Origin: Labia minor
Taxonomy: Eukaryota; Arthropoda; Insecta; Dermaptera; Spongiphoridae
DNA length: 64,000 nucleotides
Direction of reading: 5' to 3'
NCBI GenBank assembly: GCA_963082975.1
Contig: OY720350.1
Location: forward strand, 47,756,734 to 47,820,733
In this document: piece by piece, positions 26,401-37,689 of the stretch
Numbering within the stretch: position 1 is the stretch's first letter
Layout: every line of letters starts with the position of its first letter
Notes under the pieces: generated by a model
Database searches by the model: none
Told to the model about the DNA's origin: nothing
The model's input: only the letters and a program-made list of their open reading frames with translations
Program-made: the position numbers and the translations under genes

Positions 26401-29400
26401 AGTTAAAAGAAAATTAATTCCAAATAATTAATTTAAAAAAATAAAATAAATATTTAATGTTAATTTTTTTCCAATCCAAATTATAAAGACCAAATATAGA
26501 GGTTTCCAAATTTTCTCTGATATATACAATGGTAATTCGTGAGTGTGTAGTATGATAGATAATTTACCCGTCTCAAAGGAGATTAATATAAAAAATTAGC
26601 TGGAGTGTCTCCACTCGACTATCTAGCAATTTGAATTGGATTAAATAACATAATATATTATATTTAGATTTGCAGTGTTAAAAAATTAATTCTGGTAATT
26701 TCAGCGATACAATCAGGCTGAAATTCTATATATAGCAGTTTTATACAATTTTTAATCATGTGAAAAATTATCAAACATATATCTTTATTTTTAAGGTCAC
26801 TATAGAGGAAAATACTTCCCTTATACGAAGTATGCGGGAAAGTAAAAATCAAAACGTTGTAGGTAATGACCCTCTTCCGGTTGAGCTACATTTCTCAAAA
26901 GTTGATAGAAAACTACGACTTTTGAATAATGCCCATGTACCAAATTTCATTATTCTCAAACAGTTTTTGAGTAATCTTGTCTACATACATACACACACAT
27001 ACACACACACAGAGACATTTTTCTCAACCTTAGTGACAATGATTCTGGAACCTTCAAAACGTATAAAAACATCAAAATCTCAACGTCGGAAATTTTCGTG
27101 ATCGCAATACTATCTCTGGCGAGATAGTAAAAATAGATTATACTATTCATTATTAATAATTTATTTAAATAATTTATTTAATAAAAATTTTTATAAATAT
27201 TAAATAATATTTATTTTTCAATAATATAGCATATCAGTTCAAAAATCGGATTGAACCTAGTGACTAAACTATCTATAATATGAAATAAGTAAAAGTTCCT
27301 GAAAATTTTTAAAATTTTGGATGATTTATAGATCAAAATAACACTTTTAGTAAAAATATGGTTTAACACAAAATTTATAATTTTTTGTGAATATTTATTT
27401 TGTTTCAGCTGGATTATTAGGCGCCCTTCTTCATTTTTATGGACAACCTTTTGAAAGAGGAATCTTTTGTAATGATCCATCCATCTCCTATCCTTTACGA
27501 GAAAATATGATCTCTACAAAAATGATGTTTGTAATATCATTCTGCATACCTCTAATTGTGGTACATTAATATATTTATTCTAGAAATATTAAAATAAAAA
27601 TATCTTGTATTTAGAGAGAAAGAGAGAAAGAAAAAAACTAAAATTACTTTGTTAGACTACTTGTATATTTATTTTTATACCACTCGCTTATATAACTATT
27701 AAAATTTCATTTGTAAATAGTTTTTTATAAAGATAAATGAATATCTATTTTTCTAAGCTATCGTTGATATTCTCTAAAACAAATTTAATTAGTGAATGAG
27801 TAACTTCAAGTCTTTTTCTGAATAATTTTTATTTAAAATACTAACTAAAACATTTCCTCCAAAAAATTAATAGTGTGTGAATCATATAAACCATACATTG
27901 ATCGGATTGGAATCAAGTTGTTCTATTATTGTTGTGATTTAGAAAATCTATCATTTAAATGTGACAAGGTATGATCCCTAAAATCTATTACCTTCGTGAG
28001 AAATATGTTATTTTCAGTGAATTTTAAATGATATATATTTTATATTGTATACAATCTGGTTCTTTTATTAATGTTGACAATATCCCTAAATATATGGATA
28101 AAATATTAAACTCACTTGTCCTCCTCGACATATCTAGAATAACATCTAAAACCTTTAAAAAAAAATTCAAAAGAAACAACCTAGACGGCTTTTGTTCACC
28201 TCTAAGTTTAAAAATTTCCCGAAAGGTAGATCAATCCCTATTCAACAAAATAAAAAAATATACAATAGGTTGTCTTCACTTTTCAACAACTTTATAAAAC
28301 GATTCATTGGCTTTGATTTCATACTAGAATATATATTAATTAATTATTAAAAAAATTATTTTTAAATTTCTTCTAGTTTCATAACTTTAGGTTTTATACA
28401 AATTTTACATTTTACATATATTATATATTCTTTTCTATTTTATGAAATTAATTTTTATTAATCAATGTTAAATTCTATTTCAAAAAGATAAATATTAATC
28501 ATTCATATAAAATAAATTAATTATAGTTTGTTTTTTTTTTTTGAAAATATTAATAGCATATTTATTAGATAAAATAAATCTTAAAAATAAAATAAGCTTT
28601 TATTATGTAAATTCAAATAGTTAAATTTTAAAATAAATTTCAATTAAAACAGTTATAACTAAATGTATTTCTTGAAAATACATTTTGTTATATTAATTTT
28701 ACTCTATTATATAGTGTATCATAAATAACAAGTATTTAGTAAGTAAAGACATTTTTTTTAAATATAAAATAATCTTAAATTAAATTAATTTATTATTTTC
28801 TAGATAATCATTGTAGAAGGTATTTTGTTCCGATCTCTTCCTCGGTTTCAAAAAAAAAGTTTACCTGGATCAAATGATCGGGAAACTAATCCAATGACCC
28901 AGACATCAAAAGAAAATTCATACCTAAAGACGGTTGTTCGTGTCTTCAGTATTTATCTGTTGGGGGCAGGAATTACTTGGGTAAGTAAAACCTTCATTTG
29001 GATCCAATCAACTAACAATTTATGAAATTCATATATAAATGAAAATCACGTTGAAATTCTTATTTGGATATTTTTAATAATTTTAACATCTTATTAAGCA
29101 AATTAATTTAGAAAATAGGTTTATATGTTAGAAATGGACATATATTAGAATATGTTATTGTTATTTATAATATTTTCATCAGTTGAAAAGATGTATTTAA
29201 AAATTTGTAGATTTAACATGAAAAATTGTTTGTTTTATAACAACTTTCAATTATTTATTAATGCAACTGAAAATTTCATACATATAATGTATAGAATATT
29301 ATACGTTTAACTTCTGACGTTACTGTCGAAATGGCCATAAAGTTGAATTACTTTGAAACAAAAAAAACGGAGTGTTTTTAATAATAACTTTCCTTTAACC

Positions 29401-32093
29401 TTTGTAATTTTAATTTTAATTTTCAGTTATACTTATAAATTGAAAGTTGTTATAAATAAAAAAATTTGTCAGGTTCAATCTACAAATAAATACAATATTT
29501 CAACGAAAGTTGTCTGTTCAATCTTTAAATCTAACCATTTAATAATTGACATATATGAATTCATTATCATATTTCATAATATTTATTTTTACAATTTATT
29601 TAAATCAATTCTCCTGAATATATAATAAGATCTTGAAAGTAATATAAATCATATATTTGAAATTTTAATTAAAAATATCATGAATTTATTTCAGTATTAA
29701 ATGCTAAAGTCTTAAAATTTTCTTTTATTTATTTATTGTATTTAAAAAAGTCTGTAACGTATATAGTTGAATTTTTTTTTATTAGTATTATATAAATTAT
29801 GAGTACATGCAGAATTCATGTAAATTAAGTTCTCGTAGTTCCCAAAGTTTAAAAATTTGATACTTTTTGGAATCTAACAGATCAAAAACAAAATATAATA
29901 TTTTTACATTTTAATGAAACAGATTTGTATGGGAGTGTCAAAGATGGCTACAGGAAGACTCCGTCCACATTTCCTTGCTGCCTGTAAACCAAAGGAATTA
30001 AACCTTTGTCTTCCCGGGACTATTAACTACATTGATCATATCACATGTCTAGGGAATGTTAAACAAGTGAGAGAAGCAAGGTAGATTTTATTTTTAACTA
30101 ATATAATATATTTATAAATATTTAATAATATATATATATATATATATAATTATAGTAATTTATCATTAAAATTAATTTAATTCTGAAGTTCTGTTGAATG
30201 TTTATACTAAAAAATATTTGCAATATTATTTCTCAAACAAATATTTTAGTCCTTTTCAAAAAGTATTTAATTAAATATTTCTTTTTCTCTACATCTTATG
30301 TAATTTATATATTAAATATATTTTTTAAATGATTATTTTAGAATAAACTTATACACACATAATTTGAAAATTTTAATTAAATATTTATCCTAGAGGTCCT
30401 GGTCGTAAAAAAAAGTATTATTTATTTATTTTACGATTAATTTCGAATAAATATTATTTTATAATTTTTATACTGTAAATAAAATAAATTGGTATAAAAT
30501 ATATTACAGATATTTAAATTGTTGTTTAGATAAAATGCCTGATACAACCGCATTTACCTACTATAATTATTATTTATGAATATATATAAAAAAGAAATAT
30601 TATTAATAAAATACACATCTTTATCTATATATCTTATGTACTTCAATACTTTATATATAATAATAAATATTACTTATATTAATTTATTAAATTTAAATTA
30701 TTTATGAAATAATATGAGTAAAATTTCATACAAATATTTCTCTTTTTTCTTTTTAAAGTGAATGAAATTTTTGTAGAACTTGAAACAAAACTGAAAAAAT
30801 TTAAATTTAAATTTCATTAAAAAATATGTGAAATTTTCTAATCGATTAGAGCTAAAGAGGTCTTATGATCAAGTAACTTGAGCGGAACCTCCCCTCCCTC
30901 CTCCATTCATTCGTGAGTGCGCTCTTTGCCACGAGAAATATTATTATTGAAAAAGATAAAATAAATAAATTAATAATAAGTAGACATATCCCTATTCCTT
31001 AATAATTTACAATTTATTTTAATTTAATTTTTTTTATAGATTATCTTTTCCTTCTGGCCATGCTACTTTTAGTATATACTGTGCACTTTTTATTTCTGTA
31101 AGTTAATACCATCTAGATTTATATTTATGTTTATCTATAAACTTTATAAAACTTGAGTTAGTTTTTTATAGATATTTGATTTCACTGTCTAGGCATATAT
31201 CATTTTTTTCTAATAGAAATACCTTTAATTTTTTTAACAGATCAAATTGCTGTAGTATTTTTAAACAAACCCTTTTTCGGCTTAGTTTTGTTTTATTATC
31301 CAAGATTATAGATGCGTTCATTTTTTTTAATCATTAAAATAATAATTAGTACCTTGAGATACTTTATAAACATTAACAAGATTTTTATATTATTTTTTTC
31401 TCTTAAAACAATAATTTTTATAAATAAATAAATTTGAATTCTGTAAAAATTAATTTTCTTATAAATTTGACCTTAACAAAATTAAATAACACTAATGTTT
31501 TTTATCAACTTCATTTGAACAAAAATCTTTTATCATTAAATAATTTAATTAAATATGTTATAGGAATTTACTCAATATAAATTATAATAAATTTTTATTT
31601 TTTTCTTTATTTTAATATTTTATTTTTTTTTATTTTTAGTTTTATCTTGAAACCCGTCGAGTATTGAACAATTTACGCTTTACAAGGACATTTTTTCAAT
31701 CCCTTCTTTTATTTTCCTCATTGTTCGTTGCATTTACTCGAATCTCAGATTATTGGCACCATTGGTCAGATGTTTTAGCTGGACTTCTTTTAGGAACAAT
31801 GTCCTCTGTCATAGTGGTAAGTATATATCTAAGACCCTCTTTTAATCCCTCTGCCCCCCTTCGAATCTGTAATTTTAAAGTCATTTTATTTCTTCAATTA
31901 TTTTTTATAAATTTTTTAATTTAAAGTGATTAGTGACTATTATAAATTGTTAATTTTCTTTTAGTATTTTGTCCATCTCCGGAAATTAAAATCCTATAAC
32001 GGTATCAAGAATGACGGAACTACACTCGAAGATACCCAACTCTTGTCTGTGAAAACCACAAATGACCACACATCAAACACTTGCCGCAGCTGA
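14488..32093 (+). CDS. PAP2-family lipid phosphate phosphatase (PLPP/wunen-like), paralogue 2, 7 exons
   Basis: Coding exons: 14488-14539, 27409-27560, 28804-28980, 29923-30080, 31040-31097, 31640-31816, 31965-32093 (903 nt, 300 aa). Phases are continuous, with GT-AG introns. Exons 2, 5 and 6 have the same lengths (152, 58, 177 nt) as in paralogue 1. Motifs: PFERGIFCND; C1 KMATGRLRP (134-142); C2 PSGH (184-187); C3 TRISDYWHHWSD (232-243), with Thr where Ser is usual. The expected role is dephosphorylation of lipid phosphates at the plasma membrane or in the lumen. Differences from paralogue 1: about 20 extra hydrophilic residues in the loop before the third membrane segment (exon 3), and no N-x-S/T sequon in the C1-C2 loop (DHITC replaces NNITC). 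Exon 1 encodes MFRFDAFTFLEGFCILL and ends at a GTAAGT donor in the right phase, preceded by GC-richer DNA. It is 12.9 kb from exon 2, so it is inferred; the other exons are certain. Confidence 0.9.
16396..17499 (-). mobile_element. Internally deleted mariner element with nested family A
   Basis: Inverted ends about 30 bp (CGAGGTTTGTTGAAAAGAAA and reverse complement CGAGGTCTGTTCAAAAGAAA) are flanked by TA on both sides (16394-16395, 17500-17501). On the minus strand the transposase starts NQRICIKFCVKNGIKC and jumps to a C-terminus YFEGDKMDIDE, so the catalytic core is deleted. Family A occupies about 16668-17300. A longer relative lies at 63.1 kb. Confidence 0.88.
16668..17300 (+). mobile_element. 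Family A, full copy, nested in mariner
   Basis: Subterminal inverted repeats ACCGACCGACG (16669-16679) and CGTCGGTCGGT (17264-17274) are followed by a stem-loop GACCTG-GCCA-CAGGTC (17278-17293). The interior has two similar halves, each with CACACCAAATTTCACATG, and two TGACGTCA octamers. It sits in a T run. This structure is that of Helentron-associated elements. Confidence 0.8.
17930..18070 (+). pseudogene. Possible RTE-type retrotransposon scrap
   Basis: GAGGCTAGAATG and a later frame reading VRELDKCS resemble the ARM...W..NVE.DLREL region of the tail at 8.0 kb, but with many changes. Confidence 0.3.
18128..18400 (+). mobile_element. tRNA-derived SINE
   Basis: Head with A-box TGGCCGATAGTG and B-box GTTCGATTCC at tRNA-like spacing (18142-18198), a body, then GGTGCCGAAACGTTGAG and a TA-repeat tail (18397-18421). 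Confidence 0.7.
19377..20540 (+). mobile_element. Family B repeat with nested family A, Helentron-like
   Basis: 5' AGCGGGAGTGTCCTCC, then subterminal repeat GACTTTCCCGCATA (19397-19410). The 3' end has TATGCGGGAAAGT (20524-20536) in a hairpin with ATACTTC/GAAGTAT. The core carries a CATA/CA microsatellite (20362-20410). Family A (minus) lies at about 19590-20062; without it B is about 690 bp. The open frame over the microsatellite is not a gene. Confidence 0.75.
19590..20062 (-). mobile_element. Family A, minus strand, nested in family B
   Basis: Family A blocks in reverse, ending in CGTCGGTCGGT (20052-20062). The far end is cut before its hairpin. One TGACGTCA at 19655-19662. A long ACGG run (19911-19939) is part of the copy. 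Confidence 0.8.
20870..21540 (-). pseudogene. RTE-type reverse transcriptase C-terminal pseudogene
   Basis: The minus strand reads FKHLSSVITKDKNIREEFK, GNACYHAVKGL and SKLLSKRIKFEYLK, then (after frame breaks) LGDESR-, GKSPLGRPRKQWVDNVER-like pieces, the usual C-terminal region of RTE-type ORF2. Several frameshifts make it dead. Confidence 0.8.
22310..23191. mobile_element. hAT element (family G) with nested family A
   Basis: Ends CAGAGATGTATTGG and (reverse complement) CAGTGGTGTATTGG; perfect 8-bp duplication AGTATATA (22302-22309, 23192-23199). Another left end of this family lies at about 36832 (CAGTGATGTATTGG). There is no transposase. Confidence 0.88.
22385..23003 (+). mobile_element. 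Family A, full copy, nested in hAT family G
   Basis: ACCGACCAACG (22386) and CGTCGGTCGGT (22967-22977), then hairpin ACCTG-GCCA-CAGGT (22982-22995). It is inserted in a T run. Two TGACGTCA octamers. Confidence 0.85.
24428..24910 (-). mobile_element. Family A variant A2, minus strand
   Basis: Same right-half variant as the copy at 948-1325: on the minus strand it begins near ACCGATCGACAATAG and ends near GTTGGTCGGTTCTGTGCCTG. Confidence 0.75.
26598..27130 (+). mobile_element. Family C repeat carrying a family B end
   Basis: 5' AGCTGGAGTGTCTCCACTCG and terminal hairpin ACTATCTC-TGGC-GAGATAGT (27109-27128), with a CA-rich core (26981-27010). At 26812-26844 it contains the 3' terminal sequence of family B, absent from the other C copies. 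Open frames here are repeat-derived. Confidence 0.82.
28028..28297 (+). other. Unassigned open frame in intron 2 of PAP2 paralogue 2
   Basis: An 89-codon frame with mixed composition (e.g. DGFCSPLSLKISRKVDQSLF) in an intron between PAP2 exons 2 and 3. No domain recognised, no splice context needed for the host gene. Could be an old transposon piece or chance. Confidence 0.2.
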
Positions 32094-32153
32094 GGAAATC
32101 ATTATCTTATTCGATTTCTATTTTATATTGATTACTTTCTGTGTGAATAACCT

Positions 32154-32159
32154 AATAAA
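32154..32159 (+). terminator. Candidate polyadenylation signal of PAP2 paralogue 2
   Basis: AATAAA lies 61 bases after the stop codon of paralogue 2. Such hexamers occur by chance in AT-rich DNA, but this is the first one downstream. Confidence 0.45.
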
Positions 32160-34080
32160 TAATATTATAATTTTTAAATATCAAGTAAAATATTGTGATA
32201 ATAAATATCATCTAGATTCATAATAATTATAGTTGAGATAAATTTTAATAATTTATAATTAATATATTTATTTTTATCTATTTATATAAATTATAATTTG
32301 GGATATGTATTGAATTAGTATTCACTGAAAGATAAATTCTTTTCTATCCGTCCTAAAAGACATCATTTTTTATAATAATAATAAAGATATAGTATTGTAT
32401 AAGCCTATATTAATATAGGATTTTTTAAAAATTTGAATTTTCTAAATTGTAATATATTAATTTCTATTTTCATTTCAAGATTTTCTTTCTTTTATAAATA
32501 ATATATAATATCTATAAATTGTTTGATTTGTTTAATATATATATATATAGTTACTAAAAAGAAGCACAAGATAGATGATGTAAATATGAACTGAATTTAA
32601 AAGCCTCTTAAAATTATTTGAGAGTTGGTCACAAGAAGAATATTTTACAATCCTAAAAATGAGTAAAGTACTAATTGTTAACCCTCTCATAATTTTGTAT
32701 TGGTATTATTATCTTTTATAAAACAACAAATTGCATTATTTTGTTGAATATTATAACATGAATATATTTTTTGAAATTTTTGAGGTTTAAATAAAAAAAA
32801 ACAGAAAAAATTGAAATTAAAAAATATAAATTTTAATCAAAATTAATAAAGTATGAAGATAATCTTGTATAATATTTTATATTAATGTATATAATATAAT
32901 ATTACTTATGTGAAAAAATATTTCAAGGACTAAAAGAAATTATAAAAAATAAAATTTTACTCTTAAAAAAGACTAAAAATATTATAAATGATGAAACATG
33001 AAAATAAATTTTTTTAATATTAAATAATATATAAAATTATTATTGATTATTTTCTCTCTATAGGGATGCAATTAAAGTATTTTCAATTAAGGAAATTTTA
33101 AATATGTCTTGATGAATAATTATATAAAGTAAATTTTGTTTTCATATTTCCGAACTCAAAATTTGACAAAATTAAACATTTTACTTCTTTTCCTTAAATA
33201 TTTTTATTAATGAGTTACCCTTATGTAAAACTTTTTAAATGCATTTTTTTAAAAATCACCTTTTGTTCAACCTCTCATATAATCATTGTTTTATTTAATA
33301 AAATTAATGTATTAACAATCTTTTTAAGCATATGAGGTTGATTTTAATTCTATATTAAAATATTTATTTTTTATTTTAATTTTATATACATATATTATTA
33401 TCTAGTCAAATTAAAAATTCATTAATTAAATCTAAATAAATATTAAACATAGAGAGCAATTTTAAATGGTCTTTCTTTTGTTTTTAATCTTATGATAATA
33501 TTTTTTAAATAATATATAGAGATATCCAAGAATAATGTAAAATGTGGCCAAAATATACTTTTTATTTTTAGTAAATGTCAAAAGAAGTCAATGCCAGTTG
33601 AATAATATTAAACTATATGAAAATGAAAAAAAATAATATAATAAATGTCAATTAAAATATATTTTGGAATTTAATTGGATCACATAATTCAAATAAATGT
33701 GATCTATTAAAAGAAATAAATAAAAAAATTTAAAAAATAAAATAGAACTTTTTATAATCCTTAATAATAAAATATTTTTTTTTAATAATAAGATAAGAGC
33801 TATATAGAAACAAAAAAAATATTTTTGTCTTTCTAAGACATGATTCTAATCGAACAATGAATGAACACACATACTAGCATTACCGAAATTGGAATATAAG
33901 GAACAAGCCAAAGAAAAGATTCCCAATATGAAATCATCGACAGATTTTAAATTGAAAATAAGAAAACAAGACGAAACAGGAATTAATTGTTCGTAAAAAT
34001 ATGATAAATTAAATTAAATAAATTAATGTACAATTATTATTTGTTTATCCCTTTATTGTATTTTTTAAAAACAAAAATAA
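32160..34080. other. AT-rich intergenic DNA after the PAP2 pair
   Basis: Poly-A/T runs and short TA repeats only; no coding frame or repeat family recognised. Confidence 0.5.
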
Positions 34081-34094
34081 TGTCTTAAGTCTGT

Positions 34095-34685
34095 GTTTCT
34101 CAAAGTGTAGTCCATTTAGAGTTTAATTTAAAATATATTTAGTTCCATTGGCTATTTCATTATTTATATTATATAATAGCGGTCCGCCATAGATTTTAAA
34201 TAATAATACTGGTCCTTTATCGTTTAATGTATGAGTGGCAAAATTCTGTTTAGTTTTTCTGTCCGGACAAATGCTCGGTTTTCCGCCCCTGCAACCGTTT
34301 TCAAACCGGGAAGCTCGCCTCTATAGGGGGGCACGGATTATTGCTAGAGGAGGCACCAAAATTTTTTTATAAAAGCTTCATTTTGATACTATTCTATGTA
34401 CAAATAAATAATACTACATTTCTCAAATTATTTCAATGATATTGATTTCTCCAAGTTTTTATGAGGACAGAATCACATTGAAGATGATGTATTTGGACTG
34501 AGGACCATTAAAAAGAAAAAAATTGATAGAACTATCACGCGATAGTTCAATAAAACGAAAGTTTCTAATGAAATTTATTTAAAATGTGTTTATATTATTA
34601 TATCTGCTTAAAAAAAAATAAAAGATGGAGACACGTGAATTTTTGGGGAGGCATACATCTATAAAGATTGGAAACCGCTGTAATA
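34095..34685. mobile_element. hAT remnant(s)
   Basis: The left side reads CTGTGTTTCTCAAAGTG, a common hAT-type end. The right side in reverse complement reads CAGCGGTTTCCAATC (34668-34682), another. The GC-rich stretch 34250-34350 lies between. Ends do not pair cleanly, so two degraded elements are possible. Confidence 0.45.
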
Positions 34686-34947
34686 GAGGAAGAAAATTTC
34701 AACCTATCTAACCCGCATTTAAATGTTTAATTTTAGAAAAAAGCACTACTAGATACTCTTTTCAAAGTTTCAATTAGAAAAAAGTAGAAAAATTATATTT
34801 ATTTTCTATTGGGCAAAAGTTTATATATAAGAATTAATTTTAATTATATTTTTACATAAAATCGATTTAAAAAATATCTCTTTTATTTATTTATTATATT
34901 ATAAACATTTATATATTTTATTTTTCTTTACAATTGTTTATGTTATA

Positions 34948-35052
34948 TACGAGGTGTGTCAAAAAAGTTCGATGAATGGTATGATAAAAACATAAAAAGA
35001 GAATGTTTATTGTAAATACCTTTATTAATTTTCGGAGTCTGAGGACGAAGAA
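34948..35052. mobile_element. Mariner terminal fragment
   Basis: ACGAGGTGTGTCAAAAAAGT after TA is a mariner-type inverted end. The partner end is not found. Confidence 0.5.
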
Positions 35053-35217
35053 TCAACCAGTACAAGTTTATAAATTTAATTAATTTACTAAATAAAAATA
35101 AATGTATAATCTATTTATGTATATGAAAAAAGGTTTTTGTCTGCATATTGCTCAGAATTTAAACTCTTTTGCATATTCATGTTTCATGACCTCTACAATC
35201 CAAAAGTGACTTTAGAA

Positions 35218-37689
35218 CAGTGGTGTACCTAGAGGGGGGCGGTGGGTGCGGTCCGCACCGGGCGGCACTTATCTTGGGGCGGCATTTTTTATATTTAGTT
35301 ATAGTTGTAAAAAAAAAACTTATTCATTAAATATTTATTATTTTTTTTCTTGAATAATAAATGATTATTATGATTATTATAAGTTTACTATTTGATTTAT
35401 ATAAATTATGATTAACTATATGATTTCGAATATTATTCCTCGATGTATATAAATGCATTTTAGTGTAAATTTTGAATTCTAATTCCAAGAACAGGATAGT
35501 AATTTTATTTTATTGTATTCATTAAAATTCGTTGAATTCGTAAACGCATCTTTACCATTTTGTTCGGCAATTGTTCCTAACTAAAATTTCAGTTTATAAA
35601 TATCATTTCTTTTGAAAAGTTTATATGATTACTTTGAAGTGAATTACCAATATTTTTTTAAATCATCGATTTTTCTTTTGAAAAGCAGGGCCGGTGGAAA
35701 AAATATAAATATAAATTTTGAGAGCATAGCATTATACACGATTTTTCTAGTATGAAAGCTAGAAGAGTAAATATTATATAAATATGTTTACGAGTGCATA
35801 CAAATATGTGTAAAAAAATTTACTCTGTGTATTAATTAATATTGATTAAATAACTTAATTATTAATTAAATTGAATAAATTAATTATAAGAAAAAGTAAT
35901 AATCTTGAATTAAATATAAAGTATTTTGTCTGAATATTGCTTAAATTGAAAAGAATCATTTCATGACTTAAAATTAAAATCTTACTTTAAGATTTTTCAT
36001 GTTTGTCTGCCTACATTTTATCCCAAACCTTAACATTTTGAGAAATAAGAATAATAATTAATTTGTATTTATTTATATAACATATATATGTAATATTAAA
36101 TTAGTTTATATGGTTAATAAATGTCGTGAGAATTTAAATAGTCTAACCAATCGATCTTATAGAATTGCTTTTATTTTTAATCAAATTAAAAAATTATCAT
36201 GTTCGTGCACTTTCGGCATAAGTCGGAAAAATTCGTTTAATATATAAATGTTTATTTTTTATCTCTTTCCCACCTATACTAAGCAAATCTTTTTAATCAT
36301 TTCAAGTGATTTTAAGAATTGCGGGTGCCTTCGGTCGACAATTTTTAGAACCGAACCGAACCGCAAACAATGATATCTTTGAAAGTGCATAGGTAATTTG
36401 AATGCTACCGCGGAGGGAGAAATTTTTCTGTGATTTTAATTCTGCCCCCTTTTAATAAATAAACAAATATTAATTTTAAAAATAATAATAATTTATAATA
36501 AAATTATTTAAAACTTCATTGATATTAAATAAAATATTTAGAAAATTTTCAATAAATAAATATATTACAAAGTTTATGTTGATTATCTTTATTAATTTTT
36601 TTTTTTTTTTTTTGTGATATAATATTGATAAATAATAATATTAAATCCTATATAAATTTAAGAAAAAAATTGAGTTTGTTTACAATTTATTAAAAATATT
36701 CAAACAAATATAAATTAAATAATTAATTGTAAAGATGAATTAGTGACTATAAAATGAGTTGATGATATTGAATTTCTATATTTTTATACACATATTTTAT
36801 AGAAATATTTATATTTCTTGACGTATTTTGCAGTGATGTATTGGTAAAATAAGAAGTAAGGGAACGCATAGTGGGAGCAAAAAAGTCCTATTTTCAAGAA
36901 ACTATCTTTTTCCATATAAGATTTCATTTTTATATGATTACTTTGATGTGATATACCAATATTTTTTTAAATCATCGACAGGGCCGCCCTAACCACAGGG
37001 CTAATTGGGCTATAGCCCTAGGGCGCAATCCTTCTGGGGGCGGCATTTTTTATTGGTTTATATATTTTTTCTTATTGTTAAATAGTAGTTTTATAGTAAC
37101 CTCCAACCCGGAGTGACATATCTTCAAAGATTTTAATCATGCACATTCAAAATACATATCTATTTTTCTTATTCATTATATCCGTATAAGCATTGAATAA
37201 ATAATTTTAATAAGAATTCTAACAGCAGCGATAATTGTGCAGTTTGAAAATGTTGACATATAACATTTTCAACACAAATGACACTGTTTCAAATTTTATT
37301 GAAGAGTGTCTTTATTTTACGTGAATTTATTAGAAAATTTCTTATGAAAAGGGGCGCAAAATTTTAAAAGTCCACGGGGGCCGAAAATCTTAGGACGGTT
37401 CTGATCATCGATTTTTCTTTTGAAAAGCAGGGCCGATGGAAAAAATATAAATATAAATTTTGACAGCATTATACACGATTTTTCTAGTATGAAAGCTAGA
37501 AGAGTAAATATTATATAAATAGGTTTACGAGTGTAAAAAAATTTACTCTGTGTATTAATTAATATTGATTAAATAACTTAATAATTTATTTATGTGTATT
37601 AATTTTTAAAAAAAACTATTTGACTTATAATAAAAAGGGCGGCAAACTGGAGATCGCCCCGGGCGGCAAAAGTTCTAGGTACGCCACTG
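35218..37689. mobile_element. hAT element, 2472 bp, composite
   Basis: Ends CAGTGGTGTACCTAGA and (reverse complement) CAGTGGCGTACCTAGA; perfect 8-bp duplication CTTTAGAA (35210-35217, 37690-37697). The interior has no transposase; it holds a direct duplication (about 35615-35861 and 36931-37580), a family G left end (36832) and a nested hAT MITE. Confidence 0.88.
36979..37403. mobile_element. hAT MITE nested in the composite hAT element
   Basis: Ends CAGGGCCGCCCTAA and (reverse complement) CAGAACCGTCCTAA; perfect 8-bp duplication ATCATCGA (36971-36978, 37404-37411). The duplicated segment at 35.66 kb is the unfilled site (AAATCATCGATTTTTC). Same family as 46721-46895. Confidence 0.92.

Larger units (their letters stand above)
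14540..27408 (+). other. Intron 1 of PAP2 paralogue 2 (12.9 kb, repeat-filled)
   Basis: Between GTAAGT (14540) and TTTCAG (27403-27408). It contains, in order, a mariner with nested family A, a SINE, family B with nested A, an RTE tail, a hAT with nested A, a family A2 copy and a family C copy. The remaining stretches (14.6-16.4, 21.5-22.3, 23.2-24.4, 24.9-26.5 kb) are AT-rich with nothing recognised. Confidence 0.75.
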
